A DNA stretch of 64,000 bases from Symbiodinium natans (GCA_905221605.1 CAJNDS010002523.1:1237098-1301097); one strand, 5' to 3'; positions 32,695-43,639 are shown, counted from the first letter of the stretch. Numbers and translations: made by a program. Notes: generated by a model not told the origin, from the letters alone.

Positions 32695-32880
32695 CGCGGC
32701 TTCAACCTTTGCGCAAGTTGCTTGACTGGCCAATGCTCGGCCTTCTTGATCTCTTCCTCCGTCTGCTTGATCCACGGAGAAACACGATGCCAGGTGTACC
32801 CCTGGTAGCCGCAGGGTCCATGCACATCATTGCCAGCCCACGAAATGAACACATCCAACCCGTCAGTCAGGGTGGTGGAC
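32695..32880 (-). CDS. Exon-like island inside an intron, unidentified
   Basis: Minus strand reads LDVFISWAGNDVHGPCGYQG, then YTWHRVSPWIKQTEEEIKKA, without a stop. Composition is strongly protein-like. Not required by the flavoprotein frame. Unidentified; a nested or degraded gene is possible. Confidence 0.4.
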
Positions 32881-33785
32881 AGTCAGATAGAAGGGCCTTC
32901 TTCGGGTTTAGGGTTTAGGGTTTAGGGTTTAGGGTTTAGGGTCTAGGGTTTAGGGTTTAGGGCCCTCAAGGCTGCATCCCCCAAAACGGTAGACTTCAGG
33001 GTGTGCAGGGCGTATGGTTTGAGGGTATTGCAAGGTTTGTGAAGGTTTTCGTTGGCTTGTGTAGGCCTTTGCATGGCTTGTGGGCTTCAGGGTGCTCTGA
33101 AACACTATCCCTAAACCCTAAACCCTAAACCCTAAACCCTAAACCCTAAACCCTAAACCCTAAACCCTAAACCCTAAACCTCAAACCCCAGACCCTCAAC
33201 TTGTCAACCCTCAACCCTGAGCCCTAAACTCTAAACCCCATCCGTCGTCTCCCAGTGTAGGCTTCCCCAGTCATCGGACAGAACGAGCGCAAGCCCTCTG
33301 AAAGGACTTTCAAGAAGGGCGCACCCCAAAATCCTCAAACCCTCAGCCCTACAGCCCCTATACCCTGAACCCTCAACCCCAAAACCCTGATGTAGCCCCA
33401 TAAAGCATAACCAGGACTAATCCTAAGCCCTAAACTTGTAACCTATGCACCTGAAACCTCTACACCCTATGTACCCTACACACCCTGCAAACCCTACAAA
33501 CCCTGTCATCCCGATAAACCCTGTAAACCCTATACACCCCAGACACCGTGAACACCCTATCAACCCTGTAAACCCTGAAAAACCCTGTAAAACCTACAAA
33601 CCCTACTATAAACCCTGAACCCTAAACCCTCCTATCCCTAAACCCTAAACCCTAAACCCTGCTATCCCTAAACCCTAAACCCTAAACCCTAAACCCTAAA
33701 CCCTAAACCCTACTATCCCTAAACCCTACAACCCTACAACCCCTAGCCCGGAACCCACGACGCACGATGCTGATCCGCTTGGCGC

Positions 33786-33818
33786 CCCCGCATTCTGCGC
33801 ACGCTTGAGGAGAGCAGC
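33786..33818 (-). CDS. Flavoprotein reductase exon (11 codons)
   Basis: A 33 bp exon, GAGAG|G acceptor and GC donor (GCGCCA), reading AALLKRAQNAG. It continues the helix begun by VQKALK in the preceding exon. Confidence 0.75.
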
Positions 33819-33839
33819 CTCTCACAGGTTCGGACTTTC

Positions 33840-33950
33840 TTAAACCCTAAACCCTAAACCCTAAACCCTAAACCCTAAACCCTAAACCCTAAACCCTAAA
33901 CCCTAAACCCTAAACCCTAAACCCTAAACCCTAAACCCTAAACCCTAAAC
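33840..33950. repeat. CCCTAAA telomere-type array
   Basis: About 15 units in the intron upstream of exon 33786-33818. A poly-G run follows at 33968-33979. Confidence 0.9.
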
Positions 33951-34451
33951 CGTGGGCGCTTGCGGGTGGGGGGGGGGGGGTGTCCAGTCCCTAAACCCGG
34001 AACCCTACATCCCATAAAGCGGAAGCCCTATAGACCCTCAACCCTATAAACTGTGTAAACCCTAAACTCTAACCCCTCAGCCCTAAACCCTAGGACCTAA
34101 ACCTCAACCCTAAGCCGTTTAACCCACGGTTTCGGGGTTCGGGGGTCCTTCTTCTTGTTCGGGGCCTGGAAGAAGAGTCCAAAACACTGACAACCTACAC
34201 GCCTAGGCCTCCAGACCCTACACTTCAGACCGCAACATCCATTTGCTTGAGAAACCCCGAAGAATAAAGAAGAATAGTTCCCATACTGCCCTTTAAGGAA
34301 GCCCAATTCATCTTTTTGGGGTGGCTGTTCAGCAAATAGTAGGTAATGCACCCGAATAAGCCCACAAGTATACTGAAAATACGGCCTTAGGCGTCTCCGG
34401 CTAGGATGGCCCTTAAAGGGCCTCTGAAAACTATTTCCTCTTAAACCCCAA

Positions 34452-34564
34452 CTAGGCTGCCCAGTAGCCAAGGCTTAAAAAGGGTGCCCTTTTTTGCTTA
34501 AAGGGGTTTATAAGGGAAGCTAAACCCCCAAAAAAGGGAATAAGGGCACTACTGGGCATCCTAG
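34452..34564. mobile_element. 113 bp inverted-repeat element inside a duplicated flank
   Basis: Ends CTAGGCTGCCCAGTA and TACTGGGCATCCTAG, as at 14563. Instead of a 4-5 bp duplication, about 35 bp (GCCTCTGAAAACTATTTCC...) is repeated on both sides (about 34417-34451 and 34567-34602). This points to a tandem duplication or unequal exchange after or with insertion. Confidence 0.65.
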
Positions 34565-35111
34565 AAAGGCCTCTGAAAACTATTTCCTCTTAAACCCCAA
34601 TAAGGGAAAATATAAAACGGGTTTCGGGTTTAGGGTTGAAGGTTTTCAGGGTGTTGGGCTTAAAGGCTTGGGGCCCCGAGCCTGCTTTAGAGGTTTTGGG
34701 CCCCTCAACTTCCCTAAACTTCCCTAAACTCCCCTAAACCTTCTTTTAGAGGTTTTGGGGTCCTAAACCATAACCCTAGACTTCCCTAAACTCCCCACAA
34801 CTTGCCTAACCTCCCTTAAACCTTCTTTTAGAGGTTTTGGGGTCCTAGACCCATAAACTTCCCTAGGCTTCACTACTCCCTTAAACTCCCCTAAACCCTA
34901 AACCCTAAACCCTAACCCTAAACCCTAAACCCTAAACCCTAAACCCTAAACCTTCAAAACCTTCAAAACCTTCAAAACCCCATTTCGCAGGTAGCTTCCT
35001 TACTTGGCCTAGTGCAGCTGGGCCCTAAACCACAAAACCCTAAATTTCCCCAACTAGCTCCCCTAAACTTTAAACCCAAAACCCTTCAAAACCCCCACGG
35101 CGCAGTTAGCT

Positions 35112-35142
35112 GCAGCTGGGCCTTGAGAGCCTTCTGCACGGA
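35112..35142. repeat. Duplicate of the 3' end of exon 35270-35332 with its donor
   Basis: 31 bp (GCAGCTGGGCCTTGAGAGCC...) are identical to 35260-35290, covering the last codons of the exon, the GC donor and the first intron bases. A shorter piece recurs at 35013-35024. The spacing is about 150 and 100 bp. Confidence 0.7.
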
Positions 35143-35269
35143 ACCCTAAACTCCCCTAAACCCTAAACCCTCAACCCTGAAACCCTGAAACCCTAAACCC
35201 AGAAACCCTAAACCCTAAAGCCTAGGTCTTAAACAATCAAAACCCCCATGCTTTTTAGTGCAGCTGGGC

Positions 35270-35332
35270 CTTGAGAGCCTTCTGCACGGAGGGCGTGGCC
35301 ACAGCGGGCCCGCACATGAAGAAGTAGCCGCC
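35270..35332 (-). CDS. Flavoprotein reductase exon (YxCG motif)
   Basis: Exactly 21 codons in phase 0 between CGCAG|G and a GC donor (GCCCAG). Reads GGYFFMCGPAVATPSVQKAL plus K. This is the family's conserved Y..CG NADPH-site segment. Confidence 0.9.
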
Positions 35333-36399
35333 CTGCGAGCGCAACTTGGGGGGGGTGTCGGGCTTGGTTTAGGGATTATAGGGTTTAGGGTTTAGGGTTC
35401 AGGGTTTAGGGTTCAGGGTTCAGGGTTTAGGGTTCAGGGTTTAGGGTTCAGGGTTTAGCATTCAGGGTTTTATCAGGGTTAACAATCCCCATACTCCTTG
35501 GGATGTTCCCCCTTATACTAACAGTCCTTGATAGGGACTACAGCACTCCTATTATAATTTCTATTAAATCCTAAACCCCAAACCCCTGCACCCCCAGCCC
35601 TGAAACAAAAACGGAATAAGGGTACGGACCTGGGATGCCCGTATTGATAGAGGGCAACCCTTTGTCTCACTCTTCAGAAACCCTAACCCCTAAACCCTAA
35701 ACCCCCTGAACACTAAACCCTAAACCCCCTGAACCCACACAAAACAGGGAATAGGGGTACTACTGGGAGACCTAGGTTGAAATAAGAATCAGAACAAGGT
35801 AACTCAGCTGGCCCCAATATACCCTTTTTTACTTCGGGGGGGGGGGGGGGGGGGTGGGATTCCGAACTTCCTTGTAGCAGCAGCCTTACCATCACCAACT
35901 GCAGGTACCCGAAACCCTAAAACCCCACAACCCCACAACCCCACAACCCCACAACCCCAAAATCCCAAAACCCCAAAACCCCAAAACCCTAAAACCCTAA
36001 AACCCTAAAACCCTAAAACCCTAAAACCCTAAAACCCTAAACCCTAAATCAAACCCTAAACCCTAAACCCCTCTGTTCGGGGTCTTTATTGCAGACAAGC
36101 TCCAAGGTACCATGCATATGCTTAGCCCCCAGGGTCAGTATACGGGAGAACCTAAGGTCCAAACCATATAAGGTTTAGGATTTAGGGTTTGGGGTTTAGG
36201 GCTTAGAGTTTAGGGTCTAGGGATGTATATTCAAAGTGTGAGCAGTGAGAAGCGTTCCGTATGCGAATTTTGCGATTTTTTTTAGCCCTTTTGGGGCCCT
36301 ATGCGAGGGCTATGAACAGTTGTTAGTAGAAAGGTCGTAAGAGGGCTTTTTCCCTTCTACTCTTCTTTCTATCCTAGACCCTAAACCCTAAACCCGCGC

Positions 36400-36463
36400 C
36401 TTCTCCAACAGATTGTCACTGATCAGCTCAGGCCGCTCCGCCATCTTGTCCGACACAAAGATC
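36400..36463 (-). CDS. Flavoprotein reductase exon
   Basis: After CGCAG the first base completes a split Pro codon, then IFVSDKMAERPELISDNLLE and K. The family has a V/F-V-Q/S-D/H-K-M segment at this place. GC donor (GCGCGG). Confidence 0.85.
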
Positions 36464-36693
36464 CTGCGAGTTCAGGGGGCTTACTCCCAAAAAGGGTCTA
36501 GGGCTTCAGGTTTGTGGTTTAGGGGACTTACTAGGGGTTACTAGGGGTTTAGGGGGCTTACTCCCAAAAAAGGGTCTATAGGGCTATTAAGGTTTTGGGT
36601 CCCAAGTAGCCGCACCAAAAGACCCTCTTGCAGGCCATGCTGAGTGCCTCGTGTGGTTTCGGGCTCCCCTTACTTTCCCAACATGCTCTTAAA

Positions 36694-36794
36694 CTTACTT
36701 CTCCAATAAACCAAGGGGAAGAAGGTTAGCCTTTAATATTCCTACTAAATAAGGAAGCCCAAAAAGTTTAAAGTTCAACTAAAGGCGAAGTAAG
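36694..36794. mobile_element. 101 bp MITE-like element with TAAA duplication
   Basis: Ends CTTACTTCTCC and GGCGAAGTAAG are inverted repeats with one mismatch, flanked by TAAA on both sides (36690-36693 and 36795-36798). Same family as 24915-25065 but without the telomeric insert. Confidence 0.7.
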
Positions 36795-37027
36795 TAAACT
36801 ACCAGAGACCTGCCAAGGGCCAAAGCGAAAAAGCCACAAAGCCCACAACACGAATCTAAACCCCAACCCTAAGCCCTAAAGCGGTTCACAGTTCAGCGCT
36901 TAGTGAGGCTTGGTGTGAAGACCTGCCCCCCCCCCCCCCCCCCCGCCGACCTTAAAGCCTAAACCTTAACCGCCGCCCAACAAATACTCCGCCAAACCCT
37001 TTGAATCCTCGACACCCCCAACCCTTC

Positions 37028-37143
37028 TTGGGTTTAGGGTTAGGGTTTAGGGTTTAGGGTTTAGGGTTTAGGGTTTAGGGTTTAGGGTTTAGGGTTTAGG
37101 GTTTAGGGTTTAGGGTTTAGGGTTTAGGGTTTAGGGTTTAGGG
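37028..37143. repeat. TTTAGGG telomere-type array
   Basis: About 16 units. A second array with the same orientation follows at 37240-37362 with TTCAGAG and TTTAGAG variants on its left side. Confidence 0.9.
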
Positions 37144-37464
37144 ATTCGGGCTTAGGGGGAGCGAAGGCCTGAAGCTTCCCAAACCGGCCCCATGCCTCCC
37201 CTTAAGCTAGGCAAAAGCATCCCCCGAACGGGTTTCGGGTTTAGGGTTCAGAGTTTAGGGTTTGGGTTCAGAGTTTAGAGTTTAGAGTTTAGGGTTTAGG
37301 GTTTAGGGTTTAGGGTTTAGGGTTTAGGGTTTAGGGTTTAGGGTTTAGGGTTTAGGGTTTAGGGGTCCCTCTACCCTGCATCGAATCTCCAGGTTGCAGG
37401 CCAAGGGGCTGCTTCGGTGGGTAGTGGGGCTTGTCGAACCTTTGGGTTGAAGAAATGGGCTTCG

Positions 37465-37600
37465 TAAAGCCTATAAACCCTATAAACCCTATAAAGCCTA
37501 TAAAGCCTATAAAGCCTATAAAGCATATAAAGCCTATAAAGCCTATAAAGCCTATAAAGCCTATAAACCCTATAAACCCTATAAACCCTATAAACCCTAG
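37465..37600. repeat. 9-mer minisatellite CCTATAAAG/CCTATAAAC
   Basis: About 15 tandem 9 bp units; units ending in AAAG occupy the middle and AAAC both sides. In frame it would give Pro-Ile-Lys/Asn repeats, which is a repeat translation and not evidence of a gene. Confidence 0.9.
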
Positions 37601-38177
37601 TGAGTCTAGGGCTTTAGGAATGAAGAGGAAATAGCTTTGCTTTCATGAATGGGCTTAGAGGGCTCAGGGCTTAGGGTTTAGGACTTCAGGACTGTGGGGG
37701 AAGGAACGCTTGAATTGCACTGGGGGCCTTGAGGGCTTCAGGGTTAAGGGTTAAGGTCAGGAAACTAAGTGTGTCTGGGGCTTCGGCTTCTACGCTTGAG
37801 CCAAGGGGCTTCTTTAGTCTGCGGACTAGGATGCTTGGTGCCCTTGCCCCGTGGCGCCGTGGATTCAAACCCCCTTTTTTTGACACCAGAAGGCCCCAAT
37901 GTGAGCCTGTTCGCTGACGCATCAGAATCCCATCAACAAACCCCTGGAACCGAAAGCTGTCTTCCAACCCTCCGAATAAACGAAGCCAGTTTCGGGCTTA
38001 GGGGCCCCCTGTGCCCTTACATCCCCGAGACGTGTTCCACCTTGCAAAAAATCCCTACTTTGGAGTAGACCCTTCCAAAAAAGTATGTACCTTTTAGGCA
38101 GAAGTAGCTATAATCGGAACAAAGGACCAAAGAAGTATTACAGTATAGTACTCCAAAACCCAGAATTTGAGTGAGGC

Positions 38178-38228
38178 GGCTGGAAGGCGCCCACAAGCGC
38201 GCTCAAGATGCCCTCCTTCTCGTACATC
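38178..38228 (-). CDS. Flavoprotein reductase exon (17 codons)
   Basis: 51 bp after GCTGAG; the first G completes a Leu codon. Reads MYEKEGILSALVGAFQ and leaves two bases at a GC donor (GCCTCA). Corresponds to the ..y.k.G.l..l..AFSR.. segment of the family. Confidence 0.85.
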
Positions 38229-38821
38229 CTCAGCTGCCGCCAGGAGTGAGACCCTGAACCCCAGGCCCCCAGATACCTGGAATTCTCTTCTTAAGGTGAA
38301 GGAAATGTCTGCTGCGGAGGAGCGGGTTTAGGGTTCAGGATTAAGGGTTTAGGGTTTAGTTAGTTGCTGAGTTCATAAGCCCCCAAAACACACTTTTTTG
38401 TTTACAGCACGCTGGATCTGAGCCTTTAGTGTTGTAGAGATGATAGTAGACCTACGAACTAAGGGGTAGCTACTACTAAGCTGTAGGTAAATAGAGTCAG
38501 GCAAAACCCTGAAACCCCCCACAAACCCTGAACCCTAAACCCAAACCTCCGCGCTGCTAGATTAGAACCACGTGCTTGACATTGGCCTAAGTGTCCCTTT
38601 ACAAGAACCCTGTGCCCGCAATCCCGACACCCCAAAACCCTGCAAACCCTAAAACCTAAAAGCCTACACCAGCTTGCCCTAAACCTTGAACCCTTTGAAC
38701 CCTGAAGCCCTAGAACCCTCGAAACCCTAATACCACGAAACCCTAAATCCATAACTCCCTTAACCCTAAAACTCAAAGAACCCTGAAGCCCTAAAGATCC
38801 TGGACGGACTTGCTGAAAAGC

Positions 38822-38853
38822 AGCTTCCACTCGTCCTTATAAAGGAGCTCCTC
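38822..38853 (-). CDS. Flavoprotein reductase exon (32 bp)
   Basis: After TTCCAG reads EELLYKDEWK, the family's D/E..LY..E.. helix following the GCRHE motif. GC donor (GCTTTT) with two leftover bases completed by exon 38178-38228. Confidence 0.85.
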
Positions 38854-39215
38854 CTGGAAGACTTGCTTCTAATTCTATTTTTGTGGCGGGGGGGGGGAGA
38901 AGATGTTTGTTGGTGAGAGGGGGGGGGGGGTTGGGGTTGAGGAGACCTACGGGTACGTAGGGTCCCGAAACCCTAAAACCCGGAACCCTAAAGCCCCGAA
39001 CCCTAAACCCCAAACCCTAAACCGTTCGGGGTGTAAAGGGGGAGGGGGTCCCCTAAGACAGACCAGGAAAAGAACGGGAGCACTTCTAGTGAGTTTTAAG
39101 CGCAATTCTTGGTTGATGAGGCCAAGCCCTATTATTTCGGGGCCTTAAGAAAATTGGGGAAACATATTCACGTCTAGTTACAAAGGGGCCATGAGGGATT
39201 GCTACTCACCCCTAT

Positions 39216-39316
39216 ACTTGGCTGCACTCAGGAGGGTAGCTCTAAATTAAACTTTTAGCTGCCTTAAGAAAAAACCCAATAAACCCAAAAAAGGCTAAGG
39301 ATCTAAAGTTACAAGC
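39216..39316. repeat. Dispersed ~110 bp repeat, copy 2
   Basis: Same element as 8354-8466 and 58304-58413 (GGAGGGTAG ... AACTTTTAGCTGCCTTA ... CTAAAGTTACA). Confidence 0.6.
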
Positions 39317-39351
39317 GGGCCATGAGGGATTACTACTAGTAGCTCTTGCCC

Positions 39352-39465
39352 TAAACCCTAAACCCTAAACCCTAAACCCTAAACCCTAAACCCTAAACCC
39401 TAAACCCTAAACCCTAAACCCTAAACCCTAAACCCTAAACCCTAAACCCTAAACCCTAAACCCTA
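39352..39465. repeat. CCCTAAA telomere-type array
   Basis: About 16 units just left of exon 39498-39572. A TTTAGGG array lies on the exon's right side (39597-39640), so the exon sits between inverted arrays. Confidence 0.9.
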
Positions 39466-39497
39466 TATTGCCCCGTTGTGGGGAAATGCCCTCAGTC

Positions 39498-39572
39498 CTT
39501 CTCATGCCGGCAGCCGTAGAAGACCACCATTGGGCCAGTCTTGATGCCCCGGTTCTTCTTGTACAGCTTGTC
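39498..39572 (-). CDS. Flavoprotein reductase exon (GCR motif, 25 codons)
   Basis: Phase-0 exon between AAAAAG|G and a GA donor (GACTGA). Reads DKLYKKNRGIKTGPMVVFY then GCRHEK, the conserved G.m.lffGCR.. NADPH-domain strand. This was the first exon that allowed the gene to be identified. Confidence 0.9.
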
Positions 39573-40029
39573 CTTTTTAAGGCTTCGGGATTAAGGGTTT
39601 AGGGTTTAGGGTTTAGGGTTTAGGGTTTAGGGTTTAGGGGATTTAGGGTTTAGGGCTGAGGGGGGCTCCGTGCGGGATCCGGAAGGCACGGGAGGTGGAA
39701 AAGCGTGGGTTTTTTCAAGTCCTTCATGTCCTACATTTAGGCCCAAACGACTGCACCCCCCCCCCCCCCCGGCTGCCCTTGCTACAGTAGCACAGCATGT
39801 AACTCAAAAAGCACGGAACCCTAAACCTTGAACCCAAAACCCGAACCCTCAACGTCAAGGGGTTAAGCCTCGTACTCCGAAGGTCGTACCCCTAAAGGTA
39901 TCCCTTGGTATACTCCAAATATGGGCCTTATCTTCCCTTAGAGGATCTTAAATGGGGCCCCCAAACCCAAGGCTACCAACTCAATGGTTCAAGGTCGAGT
40001 CCCACGACCCAGTCAGGGCCAAACTCCCG

Positions 40030-40125
40030 GCCCTAAGCCCTTTAGGGTTTAGGGTTTAGGGTTTAGGGTTTAGGGTTTAGGGTTTAGGGTTTAGGGTTTA
40101 GGGTTTAGGGTTTAGGGTTTCGGGT
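40030..40125. repeat. TTTAGGG telomere-type array
   Basis: About 13 units ending in two TTTCGGG variants, next to exon 40169-40198. Confidence 0.9.
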
Positions 40126-40168
40126 TTCGGGTTTAGCCCTGACTGTTTTGGCTTCGTGTTCAGCAAGC

Positions 40169-40198
40169 CCGGTCCTGCATGAAGGAGCGAATGGGCGC
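40169..40198 (-). CDS. Flavoprotein reductase micro-exon (10 codons)
   Basis: 30 bp in phase 0 after CCGAG, reading APIRSFMQDR, with GC donor GCTTGC. It is the APFR.F..ER motif that binds NADPH. Confidence 0.85.
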
Positions 40199-40228
40199 CT
40201 CGGGTGTGCTAGGACACTGAGACCCCAC

Positions 40229-40420
40229 ACCCTAAAACCCAAAAACCCTAAAACCCTAAAACGCTAAGACCCTAAGACCATAAAACCCTAAAACCCTAAA
40301 ACCCTAAAACCCAAAAACCCAAAAACCCAAAAACCCTAAAACCCTAAACCCCTAAAACCCAAAAACCCAAAAACCATAAAACCCTAAAACCCTAAAACCC
40401 TAAAACCCTAAAACCCTAAG
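40229..40420. repeat. CCCTAAAA 8-mer array
   Basis: Tandem CCCTAAAA with CCCAAAAA and CCATAAAA variants (TTTTAGGG on the other strand). Smaller blocks of the same 8-mer occur near 35980-36038 and 59156-59205. Confidence 0.85.
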
Positions 40421-41124
40421 ACCCTCTAAACCCCTGAGCCCTTAAACCCTAGGGAGGTTATTAGGGCTCAGGATGTCAAGGGCAAGCCTCTGAACCCTAA
40501 ACCCTAAACCCTAAACCCTAAACCCTAAACCCTAAACCCTAAACCCTAATCCCCACAACACCTGTGGAGTTTTGGCTTTAGGGTTTAGGGTTTAGGGATT
40601 AGGGTTTAGGGACCAAAGTTTCAGTTTAGGGTTTAGGGCCAAAGTTTAGGGTTAAGGGGCTAGGGTTTTGGGTGACGGGCCCGGTTGTCAAACGAGCGTC
40701 TAGGGCTTCGAGATGAGCTCTCCACATGGTCGCCGCCACTTTGTGTGTGCTCTGGGTAGGGCAATGCTGATTATTGTACAACGAAGAAAGCCCCTAAAGC
40801 CCCCAGAAGCCTCTAAACCCTGCAGGGTTTGGGATGTAGGGTTGAAACCCTGAACCCGAAACCCTAAACCCCCTTCAGGACACTAAACCCTAAACCCTAA
40901 ACCCACTTCAAGACGCTAAACCCTAAACCATAAAACTCTAAACCCTAAACCCTAAAAGCTAACCCCAAAAGAGTTGAAGATTACCTACCCAGTCCCGAAG
41001 CTAACGCCCTAAACCCTAAACCCCCAAACCCTAAACCCTAAACCCTAAATCCTAAACCCTAAACCCTGAACCCTAAACCCTAAACCCTAAACCCCAAACC
41101 CTAAACCCAACCCAGTCGAGGTGC

Positions 41125-41169
41125 GATTCCTGTGCCGAGGCCAACCATGACCATGGGGGTGGTGTCGTC
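41125..41169 (-). CDS. Flavoprotein reductase exon (NADPH glycine loop)
   Basis: Exactly 15 codons after CTGAG: DDTTPMVMVGLGTGI, GC donor GCACCT. This is the family's P.imvG.GTGiAPfR nucleotide-binding loop, completed by the next exon. Confidence 0.9.
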
Positions 41170-41199
41170 CTCAGGAGGCAGGGCTTGGGGGTTAGGGGT

Positions 41200-41350
41200 T
41201 AGGGTTTAGGGTTTAGGGTCTAGGGTTTAGGGTTTAGGGTTTAGGGTGTAGGGTTTAGGGTTTAGGGTGTAGGGTTTAGGGTTTAGGGTTCAGGGTGTAG
41301 GGTTTAGGGTGTAGGGTGTAGGGTTTGGGGTTTGGGGTTCAGGGTTTGGG
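41200..41350. repeat. Mixed TTTAGGG/TGTAGGG array
   Basis: TTTAGGG units interspersed with TGTAGGG and TTTGGGG variants in the intron upstream of exon 41125-41169. TGTAGGG recurs every two or three units, suggesting a short higher-order repeat. Confidence 0.8.
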
Positions 41351-41657
41351 GCTTATGGTTTGGGGTTTACGGCCTTGCGGGTGTTTGGGGTTTACGGCCT
41401 TGCGGGTGTTTAAGGGCGATAAAAAGGCACACTCAGTGTTGAAGGACGAGAAGAGCCCCGGCACACTCAGCTGTACTGCAAGAAAGCCTGAACCCTAGAC
41501 CGTCGGACCCAGAGGAGTCCGAGTGACCTGGGCCACATAGTGCCCTAGAGAACCCTAAACCCCAAAAGCTAAAACCCTGAGCCTTAAATCCTGACGCCCA
41601 AAACTGCTTAACATAAAAGGCCCCTATAGCCCCCTAAACCCCAAACCCTGATCGCTC

Positions 41658-41699
41658 CTTGGGGAACTGGAACGTGCCGCAGACAACAGCGCAGGCCAC
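41658..41699 (-). CDS. Flavoprotein reductase exon (14 codons)
   Basis: After GCTAG reads VACAVVCGTFQFPK with a GA donor (GAGCGA). TAG acceptor is required because the next TAG would otherwise be in frame. It is the strand before the NADPH loop (..v..g.F.fP). Confidence 0.85.
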
Positions 41700-41913
41700 C
41701 TAGCTGCAAAGGCTGAGGGCTTAGGGGGCCTCAGGTTCGAAGGGTTTAGGGCGAAAAGGGCTCCTAAACCCTAAACCCTAAACCCTAAACCCTAAACCCT
41801 AAACCCTAAACCCGGTTAGTTTAGTGTGGGTTCTGTTGAGAGTCAGCGGCCATTAGGCTTGGGGTTTAAGGGTTGGTTCGGGTGTAATGAGGCAGCCGCC
41901 ATGAGGATGAAGG

Positions 41914-41994
41914 CTTAGTTGCTGAGTTCATAAGCCCCCAAAAGTGTACACTTTCACCCCAAAAAGTGTAAAGTGTCCTCACTCAGCTACTAAG
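41914..41994. repeat. 81 bp inverted-repeat element (CTTAGTTGCTGAG ends)
   Basis: CTTAGTTGCTGAG at the left and CTCAGCTACTAAG at the right are inverted with one mismatch. A half copy is at 38357-38400. A tandem pair of one end, CTTAGTAGCTGAGTGAGCAC, is at 59957-59998. Confidence 0.55.
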
Positions 41995-42523
41995 GTTTGG
42001 GGCGGCTAGGCCGAACATTTGGGTTGAAGGTTTGGGGCTCAGGACCCCTCTTTGAGCTCTAAAGCCCTGCCGAGCTCTTTCAAGTAAAAAAAGCCTCAGC
42101 TCAGAGCCCAGAATGCCTTAGGGTTTAGGGTTTAGGGTTTAGGGTTTAGGGTTTAGGGTTCTCTAAGGGCCAAGAAGCTGTGGGCTTCAACGGAGTTGCA
42201 ATGCAAAACCAAGCTTAAGGTGATCTACTCAGCGCCTCGAAGTCCTAAAAGGCCCGAACCTGCTGTCAGGCCTGCGAAATGCTGTTGGCTTTGAGTTTCT
42301 AGTTCTAGGTTTTCTTGTTGAAGTCCTCACTGATGTCTATGTGTTCCGTCTTTGCTTTGAAGTCACCCGAATTTGTATATTCCAAGGACGCGTTGGCATA
42401 GTCTAGGGGCCTGAATAATGAGAATAGGGTTTTGGGGTTCTTATATGTTTTCACAAAGGGACCATAAGGGAATACTATTAGTAACTCTTCCGACCCCCAC
42501 ATTACGTGGCTGGGTGGGGGTGC

Positions 42524-42589
42524 CTTCGTTCCGACCGGCATGTGCTGGATGAACTTGGTGCAGGTGCCTGATGCGGGGAGGACCATGAA
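42524..42589 (-). CDS. Flavoprotein reductase exon (22 codons)
   Basis: Reads FMVLPASGTCTKFIQHMPVG and TK with GC donor GCACCC. GTCT.F corresponds to the G..T..l segment between the FAD and NADPH domains. The only acceptor of the series with AG|T; an internal AG|G at 42568 would break the frame. Confidence 0.8.
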
Positions 42590-42719
42590 CTGGCAACCTC
42601 AAAGCCGCATTGCCCTCACCCTAAACCCTAAACCCTAAACCCTAAACCCTAAACCCTAAACTTTCCCTAAACCCTAAACCCTAAACCCTAAACCCTAAAC
42701 CCGAATTAATCTCCAGGGT

Positions 42720-43170
42720 TCAAGATCAACTGCCGACCCTTCTTGCAAAGACATGATTACATAGAAGCCCAGTTTGCAGAAAAGAGTACAATATGCAGGG
42801 AACCTGTCTGCCCGAAGACGTCGATTCACAATGAGAGAGAATAAGGACCCCTGTATGTATCTTCAGGCTGGTAAGGTGAGGGAGGGGGGGAATGGGGAGT
42901 TTACTCAGGCATTCAGTCTAGAGCTTAAGGATTGTAGTCGCCTCCCCTGAATACAGCTGCTATAACAAGAATGAATCTACGATGGCAGGCAGACTATGAC
43001 ACATTTATCTTCTACAAGAAGCTACAACAACTACCATGACTTTCTTCACTTGCACACGATGGCATCCTGGTCTATAGGTTGATATACGTTGAAGTGCTCT
43101 GATACAACGTACAAGTAATATGTGAAGATATTTGCCATCGGCCATAACAGACCACATCTAAATCTAATCG
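42720..43170. other. Unique AT-richer intron stretch
   Basis: About 450 bp without telomeric repeats within the intron between exons 42524 and 44297. Several stops in all frames; nothing recognised. Confidence 0.5.
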
Positions 43171-43639
43171 TGGGGGTGGAGGTTTTTTCGGCTAAACCCT
43201 AACCCCCCCTTAAACCCTGAACCCCCCTAAACCCTAAACCCCCCTAAACCCTCCTAAACCCTAAACCCACCCTAACCCCACCCTAAACCCTGAGTTTAAG
43301 GGTTTTAGGGCATCGAGGGTGTAGGGAAGCAGGTGCTCACTGCTGGGATTTTAAGGGTTTGCGGTGTGCCAAGAACCCGGCTTCAGGTTTGGGGTCAGGG
43401 GTCTAGGGGTCTAGAAGTCCTGAGGTGGGGTCTAGGATTTGGAGCTTAGAATGGAAGGGGTTTTCTTGGGTTTCGGGGTCTTAGGGACGGGTTTCGGGGT
43501 CTTAGGGACGGGAACTTCACTCGAAAACAAGCTTTTCCTGAAGGTCGATGGCCCAAACCCCTCAACCCCAACACCTCCTCATCCTTTTTTTGCAGCCATG
43601 AGTCTCAACCCTTGAGCAACAAGTCCTAAACCCTACATC

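Noticed and set aside
37431-37634. Frame coding Pro-Ile-Lys/Asn repeats
   Set aside because: Product of the 9 bp minisatellite CCTATAAAG; no unique coding sequence around it.
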